A DNA stretch of 17,418 nucleotides, taken from positions 1-17,418 of the forward strand of contig NZ_CAJKOX010000060.1 in the NCBI RefSeq assembly GCF_905201705.1, read 5' to 3'. Each line of letters opens with the position of its first letter. Within the stretch, counting starts at the first letter, position 1. This document shows positions 9,301-14,626 of the stretch, one piece after another. A program made the position numbers and the translations under genes. The DNA is from an uncultured Marvinbryantia sp. GTDB lineage: Bacteria > Bacillota > Clostridia > Lachnospirales > Lachnospiraceae. The notes below the pieces were generated by a model. That model searched no databases. It saw only the letters and a list, made by a program, of their open reading frames with translations, and was not told the DNA's origin.

Positions 9301-10021
9301 CTGTGTCAGAGGCATCGTCCTTCTCTGCCGCGTATACTATGAGTTTATGCGGCAGAAGGGCATCCGCCATCTGTCCAATAAGCGCACCAAAAGCAGAGGG
9401 TAGGTCGGCACGTGCCTGTGTATCCTCTGTATCAGAGCTGCTAGAGCCATTTGGGTTGTTTGATTTGTCAGAATTTCCAGAATCCTTTGATGTATCCGAA
9501 TCCTTTGTATCTGCATTTCCATTGTCAGAAGCACCAGACTTATCGGAAGCATCCGCATTGCCGGAATCGCCATCCTTTTCATCTGAGGATTCTGTATCCT
9601 TCTTATCATCAGAGGACGCAGTATCTCCATTACTGTCATCCTTCTGCGCATCGTCTTTCTCTGTATCTCCCGTATCGGAAGCATCTTCTTCATCGTCGGC
9701 TTCCTTTTCATCCGCCTGCGTGGTCTTTTCTACCGTAACGGTCAGACTGGTCGGAAACTTGATGTCGCTCTCAAGCGCACCGATGGGCAGGGTCTGCTCC
9801 GTGATGTCCTTTGAAAGCTCCTCAAAGGAAACAATAGTCGTTTTACCTGTCTCACTTTCATCGGTCTTTGCAGAAACCGAGAGTGCGGACAGGTCTACAG
9901 TATTGGCAACCATCGCAACGGTCAAGCCCATCACAAGTATGCGCTTACGCAGCTCCCTCCACCTGATTTTTTCATGGGTCTGCTGCCAATCCCTCTCTGG
10001 CATGGTGTTTTTCTTTTTCAT
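398..10021 (-). CDS. Giant secreted beta-helix / Ig-like surface protein (3207 aa)
   Basis: The start ATG at 10021 has GAGAGGAG about 5 nt upstream. The protein opens with a basic N-region and a hydrophobic segment ending in VSA near residue 51, a signal peptide. Asp/Ser-rich linkers follow at about 100-200 and 235-285, on either side of a hydrophobic stretch. Parallel beta-helix segments with Asn-Gly turns lie near 420-640, 860-1010 and 1140-1230, with an Ig-like module near 725-795 (core YQWY and YYCVAT). Further Ig-like domains include a TTAPTW module near 1810. MBG-like repeats (motifs such as TYG, YDPVT, NYNTV, NYNAV) run from about 2140 to 2780. Cys-pair repeats (CTDCD, CSKCGHSY) lie at about 2855-2935. 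A folded C-terminal domain (about 2980-3145) precedes a membrane span at 3178-3197 and a short charged tail, RKKSGSEEE. No LPXTG motif is visible. Role inferred: a membrane-anchored adhesin or glycan-binding surface protein. The ligand is unknown. Confidence 0.9.
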   Translation of the reverse strand: MKKKNTMPERDWQQTHEKIRWRELRKRILVMGLTVAMVANTVDLSALSVSAKTDESETGKTTIVSFEELSKDITEQTLPIGALESDIKFPTSLTVTVEKTTQADEKEADDEEDASDTGDTEKDDAQKDDSNGDTASSDDKKDTESSDEKDGDSGNADASDKSGASDNGNADTKDSDTSKDSGNSDKSNNPNGSSSSDTEDTQARADLPSAFGALIGQMADALLPHKLIVYAAEKDDASDTASTSDGADNAKKTDTASTSDNADSVKTTGSSDAAASSETETTTEKIRLKNIKWELNVEESDAEEFDSSEASNGFCYAYTPVLPDEDGDGNQLVLGKDVELPTIYVLVGEYGIALLADGTIEVTEMKADGTAQKKYIDQDLATWIGKHGSANLEKVSIKLLNDDASITSALTIGTGLAKEIELDLNGHTLTLQGDNARLYFKRANITITSSGSNEGTITGSYQYGQDRLKGDGLITVERNVLTIEHVTIKNAGKGSAVAMWSGATCTIDKANISGSNGSQEGVITICDSNACTITHTEVTGNVASGYGTIMFMDSCSDCTIGDGAVIKNENSGGYCVKVNGNYNVKITVEKGATLTADAGKGTIMNTSYGKVAVDIENGSFNGRLLLPDNSQIAGGTFAPVSGCAIEANNSKKTLQDLLKVGYTLQYEDGTYANLTARWTEKGKKVTAVKSPLYFTTHPTIASGAETVMENYTAAEAPELTVKAVSGSGSISYQWYADETINGTTKNKVEQTGQGATSATYKIPTGLLAGTYQYYCVATCGEYTATSQKAAFTVEEGVAEVTVGGNTTRYATLTKAFDAVKATVNAADADADLEITLKILKNISETGSEWKIDGGTKNVNFCMDLNGCTVTGKGLYIIGEGVKAVFKDAGTGQNGTLNAPVSIRNKAKLTVENGNYTKNLRFSSGATGELKGGYYSQSIYIGNANSDNTGISCTITGGEYKGSEVCVYGGAALSVSGADTKIDTLQIDHSKKLRAEVTLSGGEYKIITLVAFPGSNDDLLDEEQRYAIEDTLADGYAFYSSGIKTDISRTEKTLNNVKVLPADTPEDASLAVVKFQIEKNDGKTKTKYFLTWDAAMSCLEATESNLNNLQEYTTWKKLEILLLKDTEATRGYALANKAYLPAEITLRSEGNEPHTLTGRVNSLFKTGEQDVTIENINVVGNIAFLGNTKGTQAQDAAVLRLGEGVAGLKDVTVPSGKAEIVIEKGAKIPDTFTGDESNLNASIYCNHDSAGDIASRIEQGASAFKVWFPIELGGITLPTDKENDTNVTQRDGATYGLYSNGGTTDQKIKVTGEVCSYEPYGGNAVTIETTDLSFTMPSSKVTLKAHTKDDYGYCDSCQKTDLAEAYKNGHLHIEGLVGRTYDSYPQVMTGVTLDTANGNKSLTGPSYKSGRELAQDSTDPANADISKANYYVVYANNIDCYRNEEGGSDFKADEAPKVTITGQGSYYGTIEHYFTIGYGEVVGEGFSGYQGTYDGKAHGAVQYGTVRLKADAVDSQTMIPVADGLIVPCTGKTMETDGFASNFTYYFVLMYYENGVSQGYKQINDPVTENHMITNAGNYTIYVLIHEARKNMCASLPIVVKATIEPRSLTDSVIHLDDIGITVYYTGMPIIPENWDRGITDSNRKNEPGNDQGVLDKDKDFTVSAENNTEVTNGKRDGKITFTGIGNYKGELVRYFDIAHAFTLAQTTVSKNCWYNEDSNWWKNGIPATFTENDVTSDNPVSDWKNIVYRTAKGKYAIVSDEVVFYASLEDAVAGKNPGYTFKEEGTHTVTLYGKDPWNQSIVPVEITINIDTTAPTWADADGKEDGYGIQIKDNWWRTLLNKISFGHLYNDTTLDIKIHANDAKEGVNKVSGVSKYYYYIDQITDTASATGKTKAELDTLAADGKFTQVDAGNWLSDSATIHGALGEDGSYVVYAYAMDNAGNQSDYICTDGIVVDAQAPVVKIADPKKEDGTLKDTEAILKVNLSEDATLMWFFVSEGVFDGVTDYTYDDCKRDIESYMKGEPKYPQFAVENDGKWAPRNGWNFKPDENLYCGQWEVRTEGLKYSNANQNFVASWTPTIFKTTGTKGDNKIEIGNFGKPDVYFPLYPSKKTAVWIAAIDKAGNITALTEPAIEFTTAKTTPYVKTAPVLSGTYGNTVSAMFEKADMTKASVTAGQNSDTKIEGTWTLASEDADEIPTVGTSEEYTLVFTPTGSDADTYDPVTCEVTPEVSKKQMTVVISDKEKFYGEANPALTWSLVTGDAYADNVLVAGDTEEALGISLSTTAKDNSNFGTYAITGLSVSANYEVSFTGNGSEGKSGVLTVKQAANSFTTALSCSDHTYAKDETPKPNATAKFGTVTYKYAKADSDGNAPAADSAYTDAIPVNAGTYAVKAYVAETDNYAGLTSDPVVFTINKAASPNIGDEEKSYSYVAGSHDKAISVDIAGKLPTDRGTTAYALTNTYNEQLLSDVAVDQDGNLTYKVKEADESQVGAATTITVLASMENYNVARYVLIIKITDKKLVTLKSGNTVSVNGSNALTYGEKLSKLSFSSVTFVEADTDTEVKGTLKWADPDCIPTAGTTQAGWVFKPDDSKYYEDLTGTAAITVARATPAVVTVPTVAERVYNPAVALADSDMTGGSVTGADGNELAGTWSFAGTNIIPTVNNKGYQAVFTPDDTNNYNTVTRTITVKVTKATPVIAEKPTAGALIYGQTLSDSTLTGGKATYKTADGTEVAGTFTWKNGTTKPAAVDSQKTEYDAIFTPSDTANYNAVGIKLSLTVNKAAKAPNMPEAAMTPAHSTKKVGDITLPDGWSWQEADRDTALADGVAVTATAVYTGADKGNYETESVSITITRSECDHRHTEIRNQREATCTQTGYTGDTYCTDCDKLLSTGKELAALGHDYKATVTKQPTTTEEGIMTYTCSKCGHSYTQPIAKIKSDDSGKDNGSQNQKPQPDTDNGKDNGTSIKPYIKDDSGKEGWDVIKPQLEEAKSGDTVTVAMNGTTVVPKDVIDSIKGKDTTLVLDMGNGLSWKIYGKDITGAAGDIDFGVTVGADAGKSIPVDVINNVTGERYSINLTLAYDGELGFTATLTVNMESKNAGLYANLFYYNEQTGELEFICAGQIDPDGNVALVFTHASDYTIVVDTKVMSDNGQADNKADETIPAPKTDYITSKYAWNNTIIIIIGICIILIVFGAVLYVRKKSGSEEE
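9244..9307 (-). repeat. Short tandem repeat in the Asp/Ser linker
   Basis: A 19-bp unit at 9244-9262 recurs at 9289-9307 with one mismatch, and the similarity continues about 15 bp further left of each copy. The period is 45 bp (15 codons), coding for ASTSDNADSV and ASTSDGADNA in the linker of the giant surface protein. Keeping a multiple of three means copy-number change would alter linker length without breaking the frame. Confidence 0.7.
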
Positions 10022-10057
10022 GTAAACTCCTCTCTTTTACCATAATCTCTCGGAATC

Positions 10058-10085
10058 TCTAAACCAGTAAATACAAGGCTTTCAA
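10058..10085 (-). promoter_or_regulatory. Candidate promoter of the giant surface-protein gene
   Basis: On the minus strand a TTGAAA (10080-10085) and a TTTAGA (10058-10063) are separated by 16 bp. The -10 is preceded by TGG, fitting an extended -10. A start near 10051 would give a leader of about 30 nt before the ATG at 10021. The match is moderate. The -10 touches the inverted repeat at 10045-10058, so the promoter would sit inside the neighbouring insertion-sequence remnant and face outward. Confidence 0.4.
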
Positions 10086-10138
10086 ATTCCTTTTTTATTA
10101 AAATCCTCCACTTTTTGCCCAAAACACTTGACAACTTC

Positions 10139-10210
10139 ATCGAAAAATGCGGCGCTCCGCGCCTATTGATTAATAAGAACCGTCGCTTGCGGCGGCAGAT
10201 ATTTTTCGAT
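10139..10210 (+). promoter_or_regulatory. Cruciform-like leader structure before the transposase
   Basis: ATCGAAAAAT (10139-10148) pairs perfectly with ATTTTTCGAT (10201-10210). Inside lie two GC-rich hairpins: GGCGC/GCGCC (10151-10163, 3-nt loop) and CCGTCGC/GCGGCGG (10180-10195). Together they form a three-way branched fold that ends directly before the GGAGG ribosome site at 10212-10216. Such a fold could damp transposase translation or act as a transposase-recognised end; both readings are inference. Confidence 0.6.
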
Positions 10211-10224
10211 TGGAGGCGATTTTT

Positions 10225-10940
10225 ATGTTACCTGTTAACTGTGGCAGTCATGCAGACTACCAAAACTTTGTTGTTACTAATCTTCGTAAATATTATCCTG
10301 ACCCAAGTGCTCTTGCTCGTTCCACCTGGGATATCATTGAGCGGTTTTGGAATCTCGATTTATCTTTTACCGATACTTTTATGGCTGATAAATATTCTAA
10401 ATTCGGCCCTGCACCAAGAACCCCTTCCTCTATGCAGCGTTCTTATCTGCTTTCCATTGACTTTAAAGTTACCTCGATAACAGAATGGGCTGCCCAGCTT
10501 AAAATCAATCCCCTTTATGCCATCCTCTTAAAATCAAGGTTAAGAAGCCTAAAACAAAAGGCACGAAAGCTGATTCTGTGGAAAAAGTTACGGTTGCAGA
10601 GCTTCTTCCGATTTTGGAAAATACTGGTTTTAAACTTGATGAACAGCCTTATTCTTCCCTCTTTAAAATCTACCAGAAAGAGTTCCTTGATGTTTCTGTA
10701 TCCACAGGACTTATCCATTCGGATGCTCTGGCTTTAGCCGATGATGGAACTCCTGTTGTAACTTCACACAGGGAACGGAAAAAGCATATCTGTAAATGCA
10801 AAGAGAATGGCATTACTGACTGCAAATGTGACCGTTACTTTTCCCAGCCTGATTGTGATATCGGCTGGGATTCTTCTCGTGACTGTAATTATCATGGCTA
10901 TGATCTATACATGCTTGTTGATTCGCATTTTGAAACATAG
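10225..10940 (+). pseudogene. Broken DDE-type transposase
   Basis: The ATG at 10225 has GGAGG 8 nt upstream and opens a reading frame beginning MLPVNCGSHADYQNF, which runs sensibly to about 10517 (KINPLYAIL). There the coding continues in another frame from about 10521 (HPLKIKVKKPK), indicating an internal deletion that shifts the frame. The second part (10521-10940) contains a likely catalytic-Asp motif ADDGTPVVTSHRERKK, a Cys-rich insert (CKCKENGITDCKCD) and the stretch SQPDCDIGWDSSRD. It stops at TAG 10938-10940 shortly after GYDLYMLVD, so the rest of the catalytic domain is missing. The sequence resembles IS4/IS5-like transposases common in Clostridia; I cannot fix the family. It must be inactive. 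Confidence 0.75.
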
Positions 10941-11102
10941 CGACAGTTATGTTTATTTCTTGTGTTCATTTTTACGTTCAAGAATAATATTTACTTGTCA
11001 AAGTTCAATGCTAGAGTTTTGCTGGCATGATCACTCAAGATTCCGAGAGATCATTATATGTATAAGGTTTATATCCAGCCCGTTCAAGCACAGGCACAGC
11101 TT
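10941..11102. other. Intergenic stretch beyond the broken transposase
   Basis: This AT-rich stretch separates the broken transposase from the 3' end of the MalT-like regulator gene. Apart from the right inverted repeat at 11038-11051 I see no gene, no terminator-like hairpin for the regulator gene, and no promoter. A 16-codon ORF at 11058-11108 (MYKVYIQPVQ...) is too short to support. Confidence 0.5.
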
Positions 11103-13466
11103 TTATAGATCATCCGGAATGAGCCGCAGCTTCTTCGCGGCTGTCCTGGCTTCCGCCCGGCGCTTCACGTCCAGCTTGTCGAGAATGTGGCTGACGTGGG
11201 TCTTCACCGTGGGCAGCTTCACGTCCATGATCTGCGCAATCTCGGCGTTGGACTTGTCCGCGCAGATGAGATGCAGAATTTGCAGTTCCGTGGGCGTCAG
11301 CTCCTCGCCGGGGGCAAGGCGGGATTCGAGGAAATGCGGGTAGAACGCCGCCTGCATCCGCACCGCCGCCATTAACTGCTTATACCACTTTTTGTCGCCG
11401 TCCCATTCCAGTGCCCCCAGCAGCGGCAGTACCGCCGTGCCGTATACGCTGACGGTGCGGATGAATCGGTACTCTGCCGCCGCGTCCAGCGCCGCCGTCA
11501 ATCGCTCGCGCCACCGCTCATCCTTCTTGCGGCGCAGGGCGATGGCAGTCAGGACATTCAGGTGAATGCCGTCGATGATGCGGGCGCAGTTTTGAATGTA
11601 CGGCTCCATGGGTGAGAGCGTCAGCAAAGCGGCGTCCGGGCGGTTCTGCATAATTTCCACCATTGCCTGCGTGAGATACCGGTAGCGCCGCATGACGTTC
11701 AGGTGCGTGGGTTCGCAAGGGGCTTTTTCCCGGTACCACGCATCCGCCGCATCAAGGTCGCCGGTGTGCATGTCAATACGGCAGAGCATGGCGTCCATAT
11801 TGGGCAGAAAGCGAGTCAAACCGCGCTCGACAAAGCATTCATGGAGCACCTCGATGGTACGCCGCGCGTCGGTGGGCTGCCCGTTTGCCAGCTGGCTGCG
11901 GGCCAGCAATCCGCTGACGGCGAACTCCATGTCCGACGTGCCGTGGTTGCGGACCTCGTTCATCTGCGGGAGAAGGGACAGCATCCGGCCGGCGACGTCC
12001 TCGCCCTTTTCAAACTTGCTCTCGGCAATGGCGCAGTCGGCAAGACACACACTGTCCCGCCCCAGTACTGCCTCCACGGGGAGACGGAGGGTTTTGTAGA
12101 GCAGGTCGTCCTTTTTGCTCCATTCGGAAAAGTCCTTGCCACCGTTCATGATGCTCGGCAGCGCGCTCGTGACGGAGAAGGACGGCAGCGCCACCTCTTT
12201 GTTCGTCAGAAGCCGGAACACGGCGGGGATGGTTTCCGTCAGACCCTTCACGCCCCGCTGGGGCAGGGAGATGTCCAGCCATGCAAGGCGGCCGCGCGCC
12301 TGCTTTCCGGCGGCGTCCTGCCTGCCGCAGTGTTCGACAAACTTTTGCAGTTCGCCATACCAGCGCTCCGAGCCTTCGTAATCCATGACCAGCGCGCAGA
12401 GCATGCTCATGCCCTGCATCAGCGATGGGGATGCGAGAATTTCCGCCTCCGGCAGGCTGCGGTAGTATTTTTCCATCTCGGCATAGTGCCCCATGCCGGG
12501 GTGAAGTTCTGCATTACGCACCAGCAGCTCGGAAACCTTGGAATGGTCACCGCCGCTGGTGTAGCATTCCAGGGCGTGGGCGTAGTCCTCCTTCAGCTCA
12601 TAGTACAGCCCGCCCCGGCTGATGAGCGCTTTGCGCTTTTCCTCGGTATACTCCCGTTCCATCTCCCAGAGGAGAAAAGCCCGGAAACCCGACCAGAAGT
12701 GGAAGCGCCGGCAGTCGTCGTAGCGCAGCATAGTAGTGTATCGAAGAAGCCAGTCCAGCCGTTCGCCGGCACGGGGATCACCGCTGACCATCCGCGCCAT
12801 TTCCAGGTCAAAACTTTCAAAGGGGGCCAGCTCCAACAAGAAGCGCCGCACCGGCAGGTCAAAGCGCCGGTAGATGGCGGTCTCAAAGTAGAGGAACACC
12901 TCGTGGAACACCCGCGCCACCAGCTCCGGTGTCCACGGCTTGTCCGGGGACATGCACCGCGCCGTGATGGTCACACCCAACGGATAGCCTGCGGATTCTT
13001 CCAAAATTCCATCGATCTCGCTATCTGTTACGTTTACTCCCGAAAGCTGAAACAGTCGCCTTACATCGCCCGCGTCAAAAAGCAGGTCATCGGCCTCCAG
13101 CACTGTCATCAGCCCCGTGTACTGAAACGCCGTCAGGCAGCCGGGCGGCACACCGCGCGAGAGCAGCACAAAACGGCGCTCCGGACTTGAGCGAATCAGT
13201 TCGCAAAGAGTCTGCTGCCCGGCTTCCTCCTGCATGAGCTGAAGATCGTCAATCAGCAGAATGTCCCAATCCTGCTCTGACGGTGGAATCGCACAGTCTG
13301 GGTCTGCCGCACTTTGCCGCAGCACGTTCCGACCGCGCAGCAGTGCGTCCGCCAGTACGGTCTTCCCAAAGCCGCAGGGCGCACTGAAAAAAAGGACTCT
13401 GCCATGCACCATGAAGCTGTCAAACCGTTTCTGAACGGAGGTCTTTATGATAATATTTTTGGTCAT
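11103..13466 (-). CDS. MalT-like LuxR-family ATP-binding transcriptional regulator (787 aa)
   Basis: The ATG at 13466 is chosen because AAAGGGAGGGA stands 4 nt upstream; an in-frame ATG 12 codons earlier has no ribosome site. The N-terminal STAND-type ATPase domain has a Walker A motif APCGFGKT at about residues 29-36 and a Walker B-like ILLIDD at about 69-74. A long helical middle (about 200-700) has the look of TPR-like sensor repeats. The last 66 residues are a LuxR-type helix-turn-helix containing LTPTELQILHLI, SNAEIAQIM and TVKTHVSHIL. By analogy with MalT it is probably an ATP- and ligand-dependent activator; the ligand is unknown. Its base composition (53-60 % GC in sampled lines) is clearly above its neighbours (about 40 %), which suggests horizontal acquisition. 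No co-oriented target gene lies beside it, and no clear terminator follows it. Confidence 0.88.
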   Translation of the reverse strand: MTKNIIIKTSVQKRFDSFMVHGRVLFFSAPCGFGKTVLADALLRGRNVLRQSAADPDCAIPPSEQDWDILLIDDLQLMQEEAGQQTLCELIRSSPERRFVLLSRGVPPGCLTAFQYTGLMTVLEADDLLFDAGDVRRLFQLSGVNVTDSEIDGILEESAGYPLGVTITARCMSPDKPWTPELVARVFHEVFLYFETAIYRRFDLPVRRFLLELAPFESFDLEMARMVSGDPRAGERLDWLLRYTTMLRYDDCRRFHFWSGFRAFLLWEMEREYTEEKRKALISRGGLYYELKEDYAHALECYTSGGDHSKVSELLVRNAELHPGMGHYAEMEKYYRSLPEAEILASPSLMQGMSMLCALVMDYEGSERWYGELQKFVEHCGRQDAAGKQARGRLAWLDISLPQRGVKGLTETIPAVFRLLTNKEVALPSFSVTSALPSIMNGGKDFSEWSKKDDLLYKTLRLPVEAVLGRDSVCLADCAIAESKFEKGEDVAGRMLSLLPQMNEVRNHGTSDMEFAVSGLLARSQLANGQPTDARRTIEVLHECFVERGLTRFLPNMDAMLCRIDMHTGDLDAADAWYREKAPCEPTHLNVMRRYRYLTQAMVEIMQNRPDAALLTLSPMEPYIQNCARIIDGIHLNVLTAIALRRKKDERWRERLTAALDAAAEYRFIRTVSVYGTAVLPLLGALEWDGDKKWYKQLMAAVRMQAAFYPHFLESRLAPGEELTPTELQILHLICADKSNAEIAQIMDVKLPTVKTHVSHILDKLDVKRRAEARTAAKKLRLIPDDL

Positions 13467-13530
13467 TTCTTCCCTCCCTTTGATACAGAGCGAGATTGCC
13501 ATAAGCCTTTCGCAATCTGTCTTAAATTAT

Positions 13531-13558
13531 ATTATACGAGTCTGTTTCGAAATGTAAA
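13531..13558 (-). promoter_or_regulatory. Sigma-A-type promoter of the MalT-like regulator
   Basis: On the minus strand TTTACA (13553-13558) and a perfect TATAAT (13531-13536) are separated by 16 bp, about 65 nt before the ATG at 13466. A 6-bp hairpin (TCATCC/GGATGA, 13559-13574) sits directly upstream of the -35 and could be an operator or part of the neighbouring repeat. Confidence 0.7.
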
Positions 13559-13593
13559 TCATCCCAAAGGATGAGACACGCTGCGTAGCAATC

Positions 13594-13643
13594 CTCTCCT
13601 TTTCCCTGAACTCACTCGCGTTACACGCTCGTTGTCGCGGCAT
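13594..13643 (-). repeat. Dispersed 50-bp repeat, copy B
   Basis: This is the second copy of the element at 143-192 (48 of 50 identical, same orientation). Here it lies between the terminator at 13690-13736 and the promoter at 13531-13558 of the MalT-like regulator. No ATG follows the Shine-Dalgarno-like GGGAAAAGGAGAG, so any coding meaning in copy A is not shared. Confidence 0.75.
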
Positions 13644-13689
13644 TCATCAAAGTCTCAAGCAAGCTTGGACCTTGACTCATTGCTCACGC

Positions 13690-13736
13690 AAAAAAAGCCC
13701 GTCCAGATTAGAAATGTTAATCTAATCTGAACGGAC
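13690..13736 (-). terminator. Strong intrinsic terminator of the transporter/flavodoxin operon
   Basis: On the minus strand a 16-bp stem (13721-13736 with 13697-13712; two G-U pairs, no mismatches) with an 8-nt loop is followed by seven T residues (13690-13696). It ends minus-strand transcription coming from the flavodoxin gene, with a 3' untranslated stretch of about 140 nt that also contains a small CTTGATA/TATCAAG hairpin. Confidence 0.92.
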
Positions 13737-13876
13737 CTTACCGCCAGGCTTGATATTATCAAGCAAGTTACCATCATTATATTTTCACATTTACATTGCT
13801 TTACTCCCTAAATCACATCTGGCTCCACTTCCTTATAGGACCTGTGATGGGTGCTAAGCCTCCTTCGCTTTACTCT

Positions 13877-14332
13877 TTACTCGTTCACCACACCACCTGC
13901 AATCAGTTTCTTATAAAACTCAACTGCCGCTGCAAGATCCCTATCATCCGGATGTCCTTTGGCAACACCACCAATCAGTTTAAATGGTCCAAATGTATCA
14001 AAGCCCTTGCACGAAAACCTTCCCACCAGATTATCATGCTTATCCTCAATAATGCTTTCCATAGATTTGAATGACTTACTTCCACCATAAGTACACATCA
14101 GAAAAATGTTTTTATTCTCTATCAGATGGACAGATGCAAATTTAAGTACAGACTGATGAAATTTTCCGTAATAAACTCCTGACGCAAATCCTATCAGGTC
14201 ATAGCCAGATAAATCTTTTTCTGTTACCTGTGTAGCATCTATCAGATCAACTTCATTTGTCTTGGCAATTTCATCAATAATTTTCTTTGTATTTCCATGA
14301 TGCACTGATGCATAAATAATTGCTGTCTTCAT
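13877..14332 (-). CDS. Flavodoxin-family protein (151 aa)
   Basis: A flavodoxin-like protein that would bind FMN and carry electrons in the cytoplasm. The N-terminal strand and phosphate-binding loop read AIIYASVHHGNTKKI (residues 4-18), matching the Ser/Thr-x-x-Gly-Asn-Thr pattern of flavodoxins. Later strands DLIGFASGVYYGKFH and FLMCTYGGSKSFKSM contribute the loops that hold the flavin ring. Length fits short-chain flavodoxin-fold proteins. The ATG at 14332 lies 6 nt after the stop of an ArsC-like remnant and has only a weak ribosome site (AAAGGA about 16 nt upstream), so translation may depend on coupling. Its redox partner is not in the window. It is the last gene before the terminator at 13690-13736. 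Confidence 0.88.
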   Translation of the reverse strand: MKTAIIYASVHHGNTKKIIDEIAKTNEVDLIDATQVTEKDLSGYDLIGFASGVYYGKFHQSVLKFASVHLIENKNIFLMCTYGGSKSFKSMESIIEDKHDNLVGRFSCKGFDTFGPFKLIGGVAKGHPDDRDLAAAVEFYKKLIAGGVVNE

Positions 14333-14338
14333 GTATTG

Positions 14339-14465
14339 TTAGTTCCATCCTTTCCATACATCCGGCTGATATCCCAGTGTTGACTGCTTTCCATTCCTTA
14401 CTACCGGTGTTTTGATTATCTGTGGATTCTCCAGCACTTTATCCAACTTGTCTTCATCTCTGCCC
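14339..14465 (-). pseudogene. C-terminal remnant of an ArsC/Spx-like thioredoxin-fold protein
   Basis: Translation of this frame gives DKLDKVLENPQ, then IIKTPVVRNGKQSTLGYQP and DVWKGWN before a TAA at 14339-14341. The pattern NP-x-(I/L)-(I/L)-K-T-P-(I/V)-V-R-N-G-K-Q-x-T-x-G-Y-x-P-x-x-W is the C-terminal signature of ArsC/arsenate-reductase-like proteins. The N-terminal half with the catalytic cysteine is absent. Upstream the same frame runs into a TAA at 14477-14479. It is therefore a truncated gene, still in line with the downstream flavodoxin as if once part of the same operon. Confidence 0.75.
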
Positions 14466-14476
14466 TCGTTACGCTC

Positions 14477-14626
14477 TTAATGGGACTGCAGAAATGTGTG
14501 TAGGTTTAAAATAGACTTCTTAATCCTATCTACCTGTCCTTTGGCATAAACCCTTTCTGTATGCTGCTTATTAGCTTCTCTTCTATATATCCGTAATTTT
14601 TCTTCGTTGGTTTCTTTAAGGGGCAT
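14477..14626 (-). CDS. Small basic protein (49 aa), unknown
   Basis: The ORF starts at the ATG at 14626 (GGGGAG 4 nt upstream) or at an in-frame ATG at 14638, and ends with TAA at 14477-14479. The sequence is highly charged and likely helical: KLRIYRREANKQHTERVY followed by AKGQVDRIKKSILNLHTFL. I do not recognise a family. It lies between the transporter gene and the ArsC-like remnant, on the same strand and in the same frame as the remnant. It could be a genuine small protein or the fused leftover of the deletion that removed the N-terminal part of the ArsC-like gene. Confidence 0.4.
   Translation of the reverse strand: MPLKETNEEKLRIYRREANKQHTERVYAKGQVDRIKKSILNLHTFLQSH

Larger units (their letters stand above)
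10045..11051 (+). mobile_element. Decayed insertion sequence bounded by a 14-bp inverted repeat
   Basis: ATCTCTCGGAATCT at 10045-10058 is repeated as its exact reverse complement at 11038-11051. Between them lie a cruciform-like leader (10139-10210) and a broken DDE-type transposase gene on the plus strand. The size (about 1 kb), inverted ends and single transposase gene fit an insertion sequence that has lost internal and 3' coding sequence. No convincing target-site duplication is visible: CATA flanks the left edge and CATT the right. The true ends could therefore lie elsewhere and the inverted repeat could have another origin. Confidence 0.5.

Noticed and set aside
9147..10025. Plus-strand ORF of 292 codons, very rich in Ser and Ala
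   Set aside because: It mirrors the Asp/Ser-rich linker and signal-peptide region of the giant surface protein; low complexity explains the open frame.
10128..10133. TTGACA as a -35 box for the transposase
   Set aside because: No acceptable -10 box lies 15-19 bp downstream; that region is a GC-rich hairpin.
11703..13190. Long open frame (495 codons) on the plus strand opposite the MalT-like gene
   Set aside because: It lies entirely antisense to a well-supported GC-rich gene, where open antisense frames are expected. It has no recognisable domain and no ribosome site that stands out.
13467..13502. Earlier in-frame start for the MalT-like regulator at 13502
   Set aside because: The ATG at 13466 has a much better ribosome site (GGGAGGGA) and matches the usual N-terminus of the family.
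14461..14480. Possible third copy of the 50-bp repeat (similar CGTTACGCTC sequence)
   Set aside because: Only a short stretch is similar and the spacing differs; chance similarity cannot be excluded.
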